NCBI GenBank assembly: GCA_963718635.1
Contig: OY970367.1
Coordinates: forward strand, 2,418,001-2,482,000
Length of the DNA stretch: 64,000 bases
From: JAIOQJ01 sp963718635
Lineage (GTDB): Bacteria; Planctomycetota; Planctomycetia; Gemmatales; Gemmataceae
Direction of reading: 5' to 3'
The notes beneath the pieces are model-generated. The model did no database searches, was not told the origin of the DNA, and worked only from the letters and a program-made list of their open reading frames with translations. The position numbers and the translations under genes are program-made. This document shows, piece by piece, positions 46,978 through 56,360 of this stretch. The first letter of the stretch is position 1. Each line of letters starts with the position of its first letter.

Positions 46978-48879
46978 ATGAAGAGAGACATGAACGAAGA
47001 ATTTGACACTCCAAACGAGGCGCCGAAACTCCAGAGCCATCCGACAGGCTTTTGGTTCTTCTTTTGGGGCGAATTTGCCGAACGCAGTTCCTACTATGGC
47101 ATGCGGGCAATTTTATCGCTTTACATGACCGAGAAACTTGGCATCGATGAGGGAAATGCCGGCACGTTCATGTCCCTCTTCATCGCCGGCTGTTATTTCC
47201 TGCCGCTTCTTGGCGGTTACATCGCAGACAACTTTTTCGGGAAATACTGGACGATTGTCGGATTCTCACTCCCATATATTGCTGGGCAGTTCATTGTTGG
47301 CATCGAAAACAAATATGCTGTAGTCGGTGCGCTGGCGCTCCTGGCGATGGGTTCGGGCGTGATAAAGCCGAATATTTCCACTTTGATGGGAATGACCTAC
47401 GACCAACAGCGCCCCGGGCAGGAACAGCTCAGAAGTAATGCGTTCAGCTGGTTTTACCTCGCGATCAACATTGGGGCTTTCCTCTCACAACTCGGCGTGC
47501 CGTGGATGCGAACGCATTACGGATATGCCATCGCCTTCATGTTCCCTGCGGGATTGATGGCAATCGCCCTTACCGTGTTCGCAGCGGGCAAACGGTATTA
47601 CGCCACCGAAACCATTCAGCGTAAACAAGTCGGCACATCCGGCACGACCGTTCCGGAAGGCCGCACCATAACAGGCTTGCCGATTCATACCACCATCGTA
47701 AGCGTGGAAGAAGAGATTGCCGATCAGACTCTCAAGTTTCAGACACTCGCCCGCATCGGGTCGCTTTTTTTCTTGATCATGTTTTTCTGGGCGATTTTCG
47801 ACCAATCCGCGAGTACATGGATTTTCTTTGCGAAGACCTACATGGACCTTCACTTGTTTGGATTCGCGGCCACTGCAGATCAAATTCAAAGCGTGAATGC
47901 GCTGTTCATCATGACATTGCTTCCGGTCAGCGTTGTGTTCTTTAACTCCATGACCCGACGCGGCCGAAAAATCAGCGCCACGAATAAGATGATCGCCGGT
48001 TTCGTGTTGACGGCCCTCTCGATGATCATCATGAGCACTGCCGGGTTCCTGGCGGGCAAAAAACAGGATGCCGTGCGTGTCAGCTTGGAAGAAGGCACCA
48101 TCTTTCTGCCGATGTCGTCGACCAAGCTCGAAGAAGTTGAATCAACCGACGGAGCGGCAGACCTTCAATTCCCGGAAGGGGTCCAAGTAGCCGCGAGCGA
48201 CTGGGCCTATAACAAGGACAAAAAGAAAGCGACGTTGTCCAATGGAACTTTAACCTTCGGCGATGGCCGCAAGCTAGTAATGAAGGATGGCCGAATCGAC
48301 TTCAACCAGTCTCGAGCATTGTTCGTGGATGGTGAGTTCAAGCCCGCGGGCGCCCTGGAGACCAGATTGAAGACGGGCGACTACCCGATGAATGCCGACA
48401 AGGTTTCCGTTGGAGATGGAAACCAAGTGAAAATAGAGACCGCGACAGCGGTTGAGGCGCCAAAAGATAAAGAGCCCCCTAAAGCAACTCTGGAAAAAGT
48501 TGATTGGGTACGTCCAGGCGAGCGAGTTACAGTGTGGTGGCAAATTCTGGCCTTTTTGGTCCTTACGCTCGCAGAAATATTGATTTCGGTCACCGGGTTG
48601 GAGCTTGCTTTTGTCGCTGCCCCGCCGACAATGAAGAGTTTCGTTACCGCCTGCTGGCTCGTCACGGTTGGAATGGCCAATTTATTCATCAATGTTCCGT
48701 TTACGCAACTCTATCCTCACATGGAGCCGGGCCCTTATTTCGCTATTTTGGCGGGCGCCCTGTTCGTTGTGACCGTGCTTTTCATCCCCGTCGCAGCCAA
48801 ATTCAATCGAGGCATGGCGCAGGCGGAGGCGGTGGTGAATGAAAAGGAAGCGGCGGAAGGGAACTCGGAAGCAATCTGA
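46978..48879 (+). CDS. POT-family proton-coupled peptide transporter with soluble insertion
   Basis: A 633-residue transporter. The POT motif E-x-x-E-R (GEFAERSSYYGM) and the PTR2 signature FYLAINIGAFLSQL are clear, and more than ten membrane helices are visible. It imports di- and tripeptides with protons. Between residues about 359 and 517 lies a soluble insertion of about 155 residues rich in Lys/Asp and Gly (for example FGDGRKLVMKDGRIDFNQS) with beta-strand-like pattern, absent from standard bacterial POTs of about 500 residues. An upstream GGAGAGG abuts ATG 46978, so ATG 46990 (MNEEFD) may be the true start. Confidence 0.88.
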   Translation: MKRDMNEEFDTPNEAPKLQSHPTGFWFFFWGEFAERSSYYGMRAILSLYMTEKLGIDEGNAGTFMSLFIAGCYFLPLLGGYIADNFFGKYWTIVGFSLPYIAGQFIVGIENKYAVVGALALLAMGSGVIKPNISTLMGMTYDQQRPGQEQLRSNAFSWFYLAINIGAFLSQLGVPWMRTHYGYAIAFMFPAGLMAIALTVFAAGKRYYATETIQRKQVGTSGTTVPEGRTITGLPIHTTIVSVEEEIADQTLKFQTLARIGSLFFLIMFFWAIFDQSASTWIFFAKTYMDLHLFGFAATADQIQSVNALFIMTLLPVSVVFFNSMTRRGRKISATNKMIAGFVLTALSMIIMSTAGFLAGKKQDAVRVSLEEGTIFLPMSSTKLEEVESTDGAADLQFPEGVQVAASDWAYNKDKKKATLSNGTLTFGDGRKLVMKDGRIDFNQSRALFVDGEFKPAGALETRLKTGDYPMNADKVSVGDGNQVKIETATAVEAPKDKEPPKATLEKVDWVRPGERVTVWWQILAFLVLTLAEILISVTGLELAFVAAPPTMKSFVTACWLVTVGMANLFINVPFTQLYPHMEPGPYFAILAGALFVVTVLFIPVAAKFNRGMAQAEAVVNEKEAAEGNSEAI

Positions 48880-49130
48880 GTGGAGATCCAAAATCAAAGC
48901 CTCGTTAGGCTTACTGGCTGACTATTGCGAATACTGTTTCGGCAACCCGTATTAGCAAAGTTAATAGTACTCGCAGGGTGACTAAAGGCTTTGCGACACT
49001 CACCTTTTCAATCTGCTGGTGGGTTGCGCAAAGCCTTGACACCCTACAAGGATTGCGGGCGATTGGAACAGCTTTTGCGACAGGCTGCGCTGAATTGAAT
49101 CATGATTTTCAATCTTGAGGAGACGACGCG

Positions 49131-50006
49131 ATGGCCAAAACTGCCGACAAGCCCCAATCGCCGATGCCGCCGCAGGAGCAATCGGGGCCGGGCATTGAAG
49201 CGGAGATGTCGCCGAAGCCTCAATACAGTGCCCCGAACTACAAGGGCGCTGAGAAGCTCAAGGGCCGAGCGGCGTTGATTACGGGCGGGGATTCGGGAAT
49301 CGGCCGTGCGGTAGCCGTGCTCTTTGCGCGTGAAGGCGCGGATGTGGCCATTGTCTATCTGAAAGAAGAACAGCAAGACGCCGAGGAAACGAAGGAGGCC
49401 GTCGAAAAGGAAGGAAGGCGTTGCGTCCTTCTTCCCGGCGATGTCACTTCGTTTGAATTCTGTCAGAAAGCAGTTGATCAGACTGTCCGCGAGTTCAAGC
49501 GTCTCGATATTCTCGTCAACAATGCGGCCTATCAAAAACAGCAGGATCGCTTTGAAGACATCACGCTCGAACAATTCGATCTAACCTTCAAAACGAATAT
49601 CTACGGCTACTTCTACATGGTGAAAGCGGCCCTTAGCCATTTGAAAGAAGGGAGCAGCATTATCAATACCGGTTCGATCGCCGGTATGCGCGGCACCGAA
49701 CGTCTGATGGATTATGCCTCCACCAAAGGGGCCATCCATGCGTTTACCAAATCATTGGCGCTCAATTTTGTCGAGCGTGGCATTCGGGTGAATTGTGTGG
49801 CGCCGGGCCCGATCTGGACGCCCTTTATTCCCATGTCCGAACCGGCGAAGCAAGTCGCGAAACATGGCGGAAAGGTCCCAATGGGCAGGCCCGGCCAGCC
49901 GGAAGAGATCGCGCCGGCCTACGTCTTCTTCGCCAGCGAGGCCGATTCGAGCTACATTACCGGCGAAGTGCTAACGCTGCTCGGCGGCGAAACACGTTCC
50001 GGGTGA
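49131..50006 (+). CDS. Short-chain dehydrogenase/reductase, general-stress YdaD/Gsp39-like
   Basis: This 291-residue SDR has the Rossmann motif TGGDSGIGRAV at residues 51-61, NNAAY, and the Ser-Tyr-Lys site with YASTKGA. An extended N-terminus of about 40 residues (QEQSGPGIEAEMSPKPQY) precedes the fold, as in the stress-related members of the family. It uses NAD(P)H on unknown alcohol or aldehyde substrates. GAGGAG upstream is a good ribosome-binding site. Intact frame. Confidence 0.9.
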   Translation: MAKTADKPQSPMPPQEQSGPGIEAEMSPKPQYSAPNYKGAEKLKGRAALITGGDSGIGRAVAVLFAREGADVAIVYLKEEQQDAEETKEAVEKEGRRCVLLPGDVTSFEFCQKAVDQTVREFKRLDILVNNAAYQKQQDRFEDITLEQFDLTFKTNIYGYFYMVKAALSHLKEGSSIINTGSIAGMRGTERLMDYASTKGAIHAFTKSLALNFVERGIRVNCVAPGPIWTPFIPMSEPAKQVAKHGGKVPMGRPGQPEEIAPAYVFFASEADSSYITGEVLTLLGGETRSG

Positions 50007-50061
50007 ATGGTTGACGACTCGACCCGACGCAGCAAATTTTTCACCAAGCCTGTTTGCCGTG

Positions 50062-50301
50062 AGGCGAATCGAACTGCGTGAGCAGTCGAGTGTTTTTACT
50101 TTACTCGACTGCATTCGCAGTTCGGCGGTTTCCTTTGTTTCGGTTATCGTCGGCGGCCGGCAAATTCTGCGATATCGTCCTCACTTTCTTCCTATTATTA
50201 GCAACGGTTGGTTACAAAAAGAAACCTTCGCATGCCCTTACGCAGTTCAGATCGCCGGTCGTATACGCGCCACTGCGCAAAGCATTCGCGTCGCAGCTAA
50301 C
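50062..50301. repeat. Composite repeat: palindrome C copy 3 plus degenerate half B
   Basis: 50062-50128 is a C-type palindrome (AGGCGAATCGAACTGCGTGA... with TCGACTGCATTCGCAGTTCG). 50268-50301 is a degenerate right half of B (GCCACTGCGCAAAGCATTCG... GTCGCAGCTAAC). The 140 bp between them show no coding signal. The same C-then-B order is found at 5814-5924. Confidence 0.6.
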
Positions 50302-50329
50302 AAAGCTTCTGAACAAGCTTGAGAGTCCC

Positions 50330-51044
50330 ATGAACGAGCAGCGAAAATTCGATACCTGGTTCATTCAAAGCAACACCGTCTATAAAGAGGTGCCGTATCA
50401 CGTTGTGACGGATTGGGTGCAGCAGGCTCGGCTTGGCGCGGAGGATATGGTGAAGCCTTCCGGCACGACTAACTGGCTTAAGCTGAGCGCAGTTGCCGTT
50501 ATTCGAAGCATATCTGCCTAAGCCCGAACTGCAGCGAGTGGGTGATGTCGCTGAGGCCTTGGAGCCGATCGAACTCGATTTCAATTGGAAGCGCCATGCC
50601 GACGACGAAGACGACGATGTCGATATGATTCCTCTTATCGACATCAGCCTCGTGTTGCTTATTTTCTTTATGATGACGACGACCGTGGCGTCGATCTCGC
50701 GCATTCAAGTCCCGACGATGGAGAACGCGACCAAGATCGACACCGCCAAGGATATTTTGCGCATTGATATCGACATGGTTGACGGCAAGCCGGCCTATGC
50801 CTTCGCCAAGGGAACGGCAGCGCCGGCCGCTGCCGACGCCAACCTGCCCGATGAGGTTCGGCTTTTTGTCCCCTTTGATACTTCCCTCGTGGCTTATTCA
50901 TCGCCGCCGAAAGTCCGTGTTGCTGCTCATGGCGAGCTTCCTTATGAAGTAGTCGAACGAATCATGAATCTGCTCGATCAACGGCGCATTCAAGGCATGA
51001 TCGAAAACTATCACATCGAAGTGAATGAGCGGGCCAAGCAATGA
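50330..51044 (+). CDS. GYF-like head plus ExbD/TolR protein 1 (frameshifted)
   Basis: Residues 1-55 resemble a GYF_2-type domain (TWFIQSNTVYKEVPYHVVTDW). The frame breaks near 50490 and continues as an ExbD/TolR protein: the single helix DMIPLIDISLVLLIFFMMTTTV with the proton-path Asp in PLIDISLVLLIFF, then a periplasmic domain. The restored length is about 237 residues. ExbD/TolR proteins work with an ExbB/TolQ motor; none is adjacent. Its stop overlaps the ATG of a second protein of the same design (ATGA). Confidence 0.8.
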
Positions 51045-51685
51045 TAACCTGGAATGTTCGTCATCAAGGATCGCCGGAATCGCTCGACCGTTTGACGGCC
51101 GAGCAGATCGTCGAAGGCGTGCAGGATGGCCAATGGGAGCCGACTGACGAAGTTCGCGGCCCGAACGATGCCGACTGGCAGGCGCTGGAACTGCATCCGC
51201 ATTTTGCCGAGACCATTGCCGACCTCGACCCGCCGTTCGCCGCGCATGCCGATGAAACCCGGCTCGATATGAACCCGCTGATCGACGTTTCGCTCGTGTT
51301 GCTCATCTTCTTCATCCTCACCACGACTTACGAAGAATTGCGCAAGATGTTCCCCGTGCCCGAAGCGATCACGGATCAGAAATCGAAACAGATCGGTGAA
51401 GGAGAGCTGCGCGAAGTTACGATTCGCGTGACTGCTAATCAGGAGAACGGCAAGCCGGTGATTCGTGTTGAAAATGAGATCGTGCCTGAGAGCGACCTCA
51501 AGGCGAAGTTCATCTACTGGAAAGAGAAAACGGGCCATAGCCGGCTGGCGATGGAGATGGACAAGAAAGTCCCCTGGCGAACCTTCATGGCCATCCAGGA
51601 TGCGGCGGCTGGGGCGAAAATCCAGGAGACCATACGCATCGAGCGGCCGAAAGTCGAAGAGGAGGAGGAGCCGCGCACGAAGTAA
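51041..51685 (+). CDS. GYF-like head plus ExbD/TolR protein 2
   Basis: A 214-residue protein translationally coupled to the previous one. Residues 1-55 again form a GYF_2-like module (MITWNVRHQGSPESLDRLTA). The membrane part DMNPLIDVSLVLLIFFILTTTY has the functional Asp of ExbD. The periplasmic domain ends in a Glu-rich tail. Two dissimilar ExbD subunits could form a heteromeric rod for an unlinked ExbB motor. Intact frame. Confidence 0.85.
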   Translation: MITWNVRHQGSPESLDRLTAEQIVEGVQDGQWEPTDEVRGPNDADWQALELHPHFAETIADLDPPFAAHADETRLDMNPLIDVSLVLLIFFILTTTYEELRKMFPVPEAITDQKSKQIGEGELREVTIRVTANQENGKPVIRVENEIVPESDLKAKFIYWKEKTGHSRLAMEMDKKVPWRTFMAIQDAAAGAKIQETIRIERPKVEEEEEPRTK

Positions 51686-51700
51686 GCAGATTAACTAGGA

Positions 51701-52762
51701 CTATTCAGGATCCTCGCTGGCGGCATGTGTGCCGCCCTTCATGATCTCGCCTAGGAGGATCGTCGCGTAGCTCCCGGCAGGCAGGGAGCAGGTGATGCGC
51801 AAGCCTTCGGGTTCCGACTCGGCTTTCAAGTCATCAATGTAGATTAGGTTGTGCCGGCGCGTTCCCATTAGCAGTTTGCCGAAGCCGGCGAACGATTGTT
51901 TTGTCAGGCCCGCGCCGTCAAGAATTTGAATTTCACGCTCGGCGGCTTCGTTCTTCGCGGGAAACGTCTTGCGGCCGAACATAGGCCCGGCGGAAACCGT
52001 TTCACGGCCATCGAAGCGCTGTTGCTCGACCGAGACGTCTTCCGCAGTGAACATGCCGCCCGCCGGCCACTTGGCCATCACGTCGCCAAGTAGAACGCGA
52101 CGTAATAGGCCGTCGTTCATTCGTTGCACGAGATAGGCATTGAAGAGTAGCGACTGCGCAGCGGATAGGGCGAGTTTGCGCAGGAATGAATGGCGCATCT
52201 TCACCCCTTCGCCTTTGAGTAAGCGCATGCCGAGCTCGGAAGTCTCTCCCTGTTGGCCGAAGCGCTGCGTGCCATAGAAGTTGGGCATTCCTTCGGCACT
52301 CAAGCGACTGAGAATTTGCTCCACCACCGGCAGGGCGTTCGAGTCGGCATCGCGGATGAGGATGCGGAATCGATTGCCGTGCAGGTGTCCGGCCCGCAGC
52401 TTGTTGCCGTGCCGGCTTGTGCGCAAGAGGCGAATGCCATCGCCATCCAGCTTGTTGAGATTCACCTCTGAAGAGCCAGGAACCGAAACATACTGGCGAG
52501 TGATGGCATGGCGATCTTTCAAGCCGGCCATGCCGACTTCGCCAGTTGGGATCCCCAGCCTTTTCGCGATCTGCCGTCCGAAAAACTCGGCGCCCATCCC
52601 GGTCTTTTCCACCCAGAGAAAAAGGTGGTCGCCCGCGCCGGCGGGCTCGTAGGCTGGGATCTCATCGACTTCGAAGTCTTCGGGCCTATCCTTGATGCGG
52701 CCTCCGACTCCCGGAAGCTCGCCCGTCAGATAAGGAGGCGCCAATGAGGAATCGAAATTCAT
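51701..52762 (-). CDS. truD: tRNA pseudouridine(13) synthase
   Basis: TruD makes pseudouridine at position 13 of tRNA-Glu. The 353-residue protein has the catalytic Asp83 in GLKDRHAITRQ, the family-typical RPEDFEVDEIP, NFYGTQRFG and NRFRILIRD blocks, and a truncated TRUD insertion domain. The ends of this gene and the ExbD gene are convergent and only 15 bp apart. Intact frame. Confidence 0.93.
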   Translation of the reverse strand: MNFDSSLAPPYLTGELPGVGGRIKDRPEDFEVDEIPAYEPAGAGDHLFLWVEKTGMGAEFFGRQIAKRLGIPTGEVGMAGLKDRHAITRQYVSVPGSSEVNLNKLDGDGIRLLRTSRHGNKLRAGHLHGNRFRILIRDADSNALPVVEQILSRLSAEGMPNFYGTQRFGQQGETSELGMRLLKGEGVKMRHSFLRKLALSAAQSLLFNAYLVQRMNDGLLRRVLLGDVMAKWPAGGMFTAEDVSVEQQRFDGRETVSAGPMFGRKTFPAKNEAAEREIQILDGAGLTKQSFAGFGKLLMGTRRHNLIYIDDLKAESEPEGLRITCSLPAGSYATILLGEIMKGGTHAASEDPE

Positions 52763-52949
52763 AGCTGCGTCAGCCTAAGTTGCGGATTAGTACTTATAGC
52801 TTTCTAAGCAGGATCGCCAACGTAAATCAGGATCCTGCTTTCCCACACTCCTTCCGTAAAGTCGGGGAAGGATGTTTGATTGGTCTTGATTTCGCAATCC
52901 GAATTCCACATTTTCTCAGAGCGTTTTCACTCGATTTTCTCGGGTTTGA

Positions 52950-52973
52950 CCTTGTGGAAATATTTCCACAAGG
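52950..52973. promoter_or_regulatory. 24-bp perfect palindrome, candidate operator
   Basis: CCTTGTGGAAAT is followed directly by its reverse complement ATTTCCACAAGG. The absence of a loop is more typical of a dimeric regulator's site than of an RNA hairpin. Flanks are partly repeated (TTTGAC on the left, GTTGAC on the right). Confidence 0.4.
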
Positions 52974-53042
52974 TTGACGGTCAGAGTGACGGGGCATGGA
53001 GCGTTGAGCGTTTGAGCTTTGCACGTCCCCAAGCACACAACT

Positions 53043-53071
53043 CTCGTTACCAGGCAGAGCCTGGTAACGAG
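53043..53071. repeat. Tight hairpin, 13-bp stem with 3-base loop
   Basis: CTCGTTACCAGGC and GCCTGGTAACGAG pair perfectly around AGA. It is not related to families A-D and lies in the long ftsH upstream region. Confidence 0.7.
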
Positions 53072-53278
53072 GGTATCGGGCTTGTTCTAGCAGCTTTTAC
53101 TCCCCGCCCGACTTACGCGAGGCATGAGGGAAAACGGGCTCGCCGCATGTTCAAGCGGTTTGCCAGCATCGATAGCGCACCGTAAGAAGTAAGGCATGGT
53201 GCTCCGTTCTAAATTGACGCCTGGCAAGAACGGTTCTATGGTACGGCGTCAATCTCTTTTTTCCGCTTAGTCTGCCGC

Positions 53279-53284
53279 TACAAT
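53279..53284 (+). promoter_or_regulatory. Candidate -10 box TACAAT for a leaderless start
   Basis: TACAAT ends five bases before ATG 53290 of ftsH, again suggesting a transcript starting at or near the start codon. Confidence 0.35.
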
Positions 53285-53289
53285 ACTGT

Positions 53290-55286
53290 ATGGAAAAAAA
53301 ACCTGGATCCCGGCGGCGTGCTCGCTGGCTCTCAAATCTCGGTCTGGCTGGGCTGATCGGCTTGTTTGCGCCTCCAGTTTCCTGTTCAACCGGGAATCGG
53401 CCGGGACTCAAACCATTCCGTACGGGAAGCTCCGGCAGATGCTGCAGGCGCCGGATGTAAGCTTTCGCAATGTGAAAGTGGGCCGAACCGAGATCCGCGG
53501 CGATATCACCACACGTGATAAAACAAGCGGCGGCGATGCCGCTGACGGCGAGCCGAAGATCTACGGCTTTCGATCCTCACGCATTGGCATCGATCACGAC
53601 GAACAACTATTGCCTTTACTGGCGGAGAAAGCCCCCGATTTCGAAGCCGAGCCGGAAGAAAGCCCGCTCAAGACTGCGTTTTCTTTCGTTGGCTGGCTCC
53701 TTGGAACAGTGATCACGCTGGTGGTTGTTGTGTTCCTGATGCGCTGGATGTTCGGCTCGGGCGGCGGCTCGCCGTTTTCCTTCGGCCGGGCAAGGCACAA
53801 AGTATTTTCCCAAAAGGACGCTTCGCGCATCACCTTCGAAGACGTCGCCGGCATCGACGAAGCCAAGGCCGAGCTGCGTGAAGTCGTTGATTTTTTGAAA
53901 ACTCCGCAGAAATATCAAGCGCTGGGCGGTCGTATTCCGAAGGGAGTATTGCTGGTCGGCCCACCCGGCACCGGGAAGACGTTGTTGGCTCGTTCAGTAG
54001 CGGGGGAGGCAGGCGTCCCCTTCTTCAGCATCAGCGGTTCGGACTTCGTGGAGCTCTTTGCCGGCGTCGGCGCTTCGCGCATGCGCGAGCTTTTTCGCGA
54101 AGCGGTCACTAATGCGCCTTGCATTATCTTCATTGATGAACTCGACGCGATGGGTAAAAGCCGGAGCGGCAATGCCTTTACCAGCCATGAAGAGCGAGAG
54201 CAGACGCTGAATCAGCTGCTGGTTGAAATGGATGGCTTCGCCAGCAACAAAGGCGTCATTATCATGGCCGCCACTAATAGGCCTGAGATCCTTGACGCAG
54301 CCCTATTGCGACCCGGACGTTTCGATCGCACCGTGGTCGTCGATCGACCCGACATCAACGGCCGCGAAGCTATTTTGAGAGTTCATGCCCGGCTGGTAAA
54401 GGTTTCCGAAGACGTCGATCTTCGCAAAATCGCTGCTCTAACGCCGGGCTCGGCGGGCGCCGATCTAGCAAACCTCGTAAACGAAGCGGCGCTGCTCGCC
54501 GCTCGTCGCGGAAAAGAATGGGTGACCAAGCACGACTTCGACGAAGCGGTCGAGCGCGGGGCAGTTGGCCTTGAAAGGCGCAGCCGGATCATGCGACCTG
54601 AAGAAAAACGCCGCGTTGCCTTTCATGAAGCCGGCCATGCCTTGATCGCTTGTGCGGTTCACGGCAGCGATCCCGTTCACAAGGTTTCAATCATCCCTCG
54701 CGGCATGGCCGGGGGCTACGTGCTGCAACGTCCCGACGAAGACCGTACGTTGATGACCCGTGGGGAGCTGGAAGCTCGCATTAAAGTTGCTTTGGGCGGC
54801 ACTATTGCCGAAGAAATCGTCCTTGGCGACATCTCGACCGGGGCGACCAGCGATTTGCAACAAGCTAATGATATCGCAGGTCGCATGGTGCGCGAGTTCG
54901 GCATGAGTCAGCTCGGACGTATTTACCTCGGCGCGCACGACGCGAATAGTTTTCTCCCCGGCGGGTTCGGCGATGGCGGCAAACCGTGCAGCGAAGCGAC
55001 CGCGCGCGAAATCGACATGGAGACGCGTCGGATCGTTGAAGGCTGCCTGGACGAAGTAAAGGCGATTCTGGGTCGCAGCAAGCCCGCCCTCGATGCGGTG
55101 GCTCAACGACTCATCGATAAAGAAGTCATCGACGGCCCCGAACTTCTACGCCTTCTTACCGCAAATGGTTTTGAGCCCGATGAGGTTGCACGACGGACAC
55201 TGCTGGAACATGTTCCAACGCATCTCAACGGTCAGTTCGAGGAGCCGCCTGGGTCAAATGTTGCCGCTTCGCGAATGGAAGCGTGA
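53290..55286 (+). CDS. ftsH: ATP-dependent zinc metalloprotease FtsH (frameshifted N-terminus)
   Basis: FtsH is a membrane AAA+ protease that degrades unneeded membrane and regulatory proteins. The first helix (NLGLAGLIGLFAPPV) is separated by a one-base break near 53375 from FLFNRESAGTQTIPYGKLR. A second helix (GWLLGTVITLVVVVFLMRW) follows, then the AAA module with Walker A GPPGTGKTLLARS, IIFIDELDAMG and the SRH region ATNRPEILDAALLRPGRFD. The protease zinc site HEAGHALI is intact, with the third ligand Asp in the later helix (SDLQQAND). The total is about 665 residues. Confidence 0.93.
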
Positions 55287-55318
55287 TGTACAAGCGAGCG
55301 TCGAGCCGTGAGGCCGAC

Positions 55319-55652
55319 GTCCGGCGCGGCGCTCGTCGCACCCCAGTAGCACAAGTTTCCTACTTGTGCGGAAAATGCACAAGTTGGAAACTTGTGCTAC
55401 AGTTCCTCGCTAAAAGCTCAGTGCAGCGGGGACTTCTTCGGCTCGTCCGGCGCGGCGCTCGTCGCACCCCAGTAGCACAAGTTTCCTACTTGTGCGGAAA
55501 ATGCACAAGTTGGAAACTTGTGCTACAGTTTCTCGCTAAAAGCTCAGTGCAGCGGGGACTTCTTCGGCTCGTCCGGCGCGGCGCTCGTCGCACCCCAGTA
55601 GCACAAGTTTCCTACTTGTGCGGAAAATGCACAAGTTGGAAACTTGTGCTAC
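55319..55652. repeat. 126-bp tandem repeat E (2.6 copies)
   Basis: Three nearly identical units start at 55319, 55445 and 55571 with a period of exactly 126 bp (42 codons). Each holds a hairpin with a perfect 15-bp outer stem (GTAGCACAAGTTTCC / GGAAACTTGTGCTAC) at 55346-55400, 55472-55526 and 55598-55652. The only clear difference noticed between units is AGTTCC versus AGTTTC. There is an open frame through all copies, but no protein character. Confidence 0.9.
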
Positions 55653-55707
55653 GGTGGTCGTGCACAGCTTTGACTTGATTCGGTTTTTCAACGTTAGCAA
55701 ACAGGTC

Positions 55708-56172
55708 TCAGATTAGCTGCAAATTCAATTCGGTGCGCCACTTCGAAGGGTCTTTCTCGGCCTCGGGGCCAACAAGATAACATTCCCAGGGGTAGCCCGC
55801 CGTCTGGTGTTGTTCCGACTTGATCCAGCTAAGGAACTCACACCAAGCCTCCGCAAGCCCTTCATACGGGCCATGATAAACCGTCCGCGCAACGGTCGTT
55901 TGCGGCAGTTGACTCGCGATCACTCGACCTGCTGCCGTTACCGGAGTCTCAACTGGAAAGCCGACTTCAAAATCAAAAACGTCCGTCGGTCTCTTGAAAT
56001 GATGCGTGAAGCAAGGCCCATTGGGTGAAAGACCTTGCGCGGCGACAATGGCCAAGACCTCCTGAATCGCCGGCCCCATCACATTCTGAATCTCATTCCG
56101 GGAAACGATAAGCGGAATGACCGCGGTTTGCTGCAGGGATGCCTGCACCACTTGAGGAGTATCGATCATCAA
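55708..56172 (-). CDS. GyrI-like/AraC effector-binding domain protein
   Basis: A 154-residue stand-alone small-molecule-binding domain of the GyrI/SHSP2 fold. Typical blocks are FDFEVGFPVE, ARTVYHGPYEGLAEAW and PWECYLVGP. Members bind hydrophobic or cationic compounds or act as hydrolases. It is divergent from the sigma-factor operon, with about 190 bp between the starts. Confidence 0.85.
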   Translation of the reverse strand: MMIDTPQVVQASLQQTAVIPLIVSRNEIQNVMGPAIQEVLAIVAAQGLSPNGPCFTHHFKRPTDVFDFEVGFPVETPVTAAGRVIASQLPQTTVARTVYHGPYEGLAEAWCEFLSWIKSEQHQTAGYPWECYLVGPEAEKDPSKWRTELNLQLI

Positions 56173-56360
56173 TCAAAACCTCGATGCTTGCCAGAACGTC
56201 ATGTTTGACAGGAACTTTTGTTTCGCGCAAACGAATGAACAGGTTTGGAGTTATATCTTACGATGGCGGCGTTTCGCAATCGACGAAACGGAAACGCAGT
56301 TGCGCGGCTGTATGGGGACTGATAGATTGGGATAACGCGGCAAGAGGTGGTGGGCTTCCC

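Larger units (their letters stand above)
52763..53289. other. Long intergenic region with two perfect palindromes
   Basis: About 530 bp upstream of both truD and ftsH, with no recognisable gene. It holds the loop-less palindrome at 52950-52973 and the tight hairpin at 53043-53071. It could contain promoters for both divergent genes or a structured RNA. Confidence 0.5.

Noticed and set aside
53290..55286. ftsH as part of a conflict ternary system with MoxR and VWA partners
   Set aside because: No MoxR gene is in the window and the only VWA gene is 30 kb away, so there is no support for such a unit.
55319..55652. CRISPR array
   Set aside because: Whole 126-bp units are repeated, including the would-be spacers, and no cas genes are nearby.
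55283..55678. Open frame running through the 126-bp tandem repeats as a repeat protein
   Set aside because: The frame exists only because the unit length is a multiple of three; the sequence is dominated by hairpin arms and has no ribosome-binding site or protein-like pattern.
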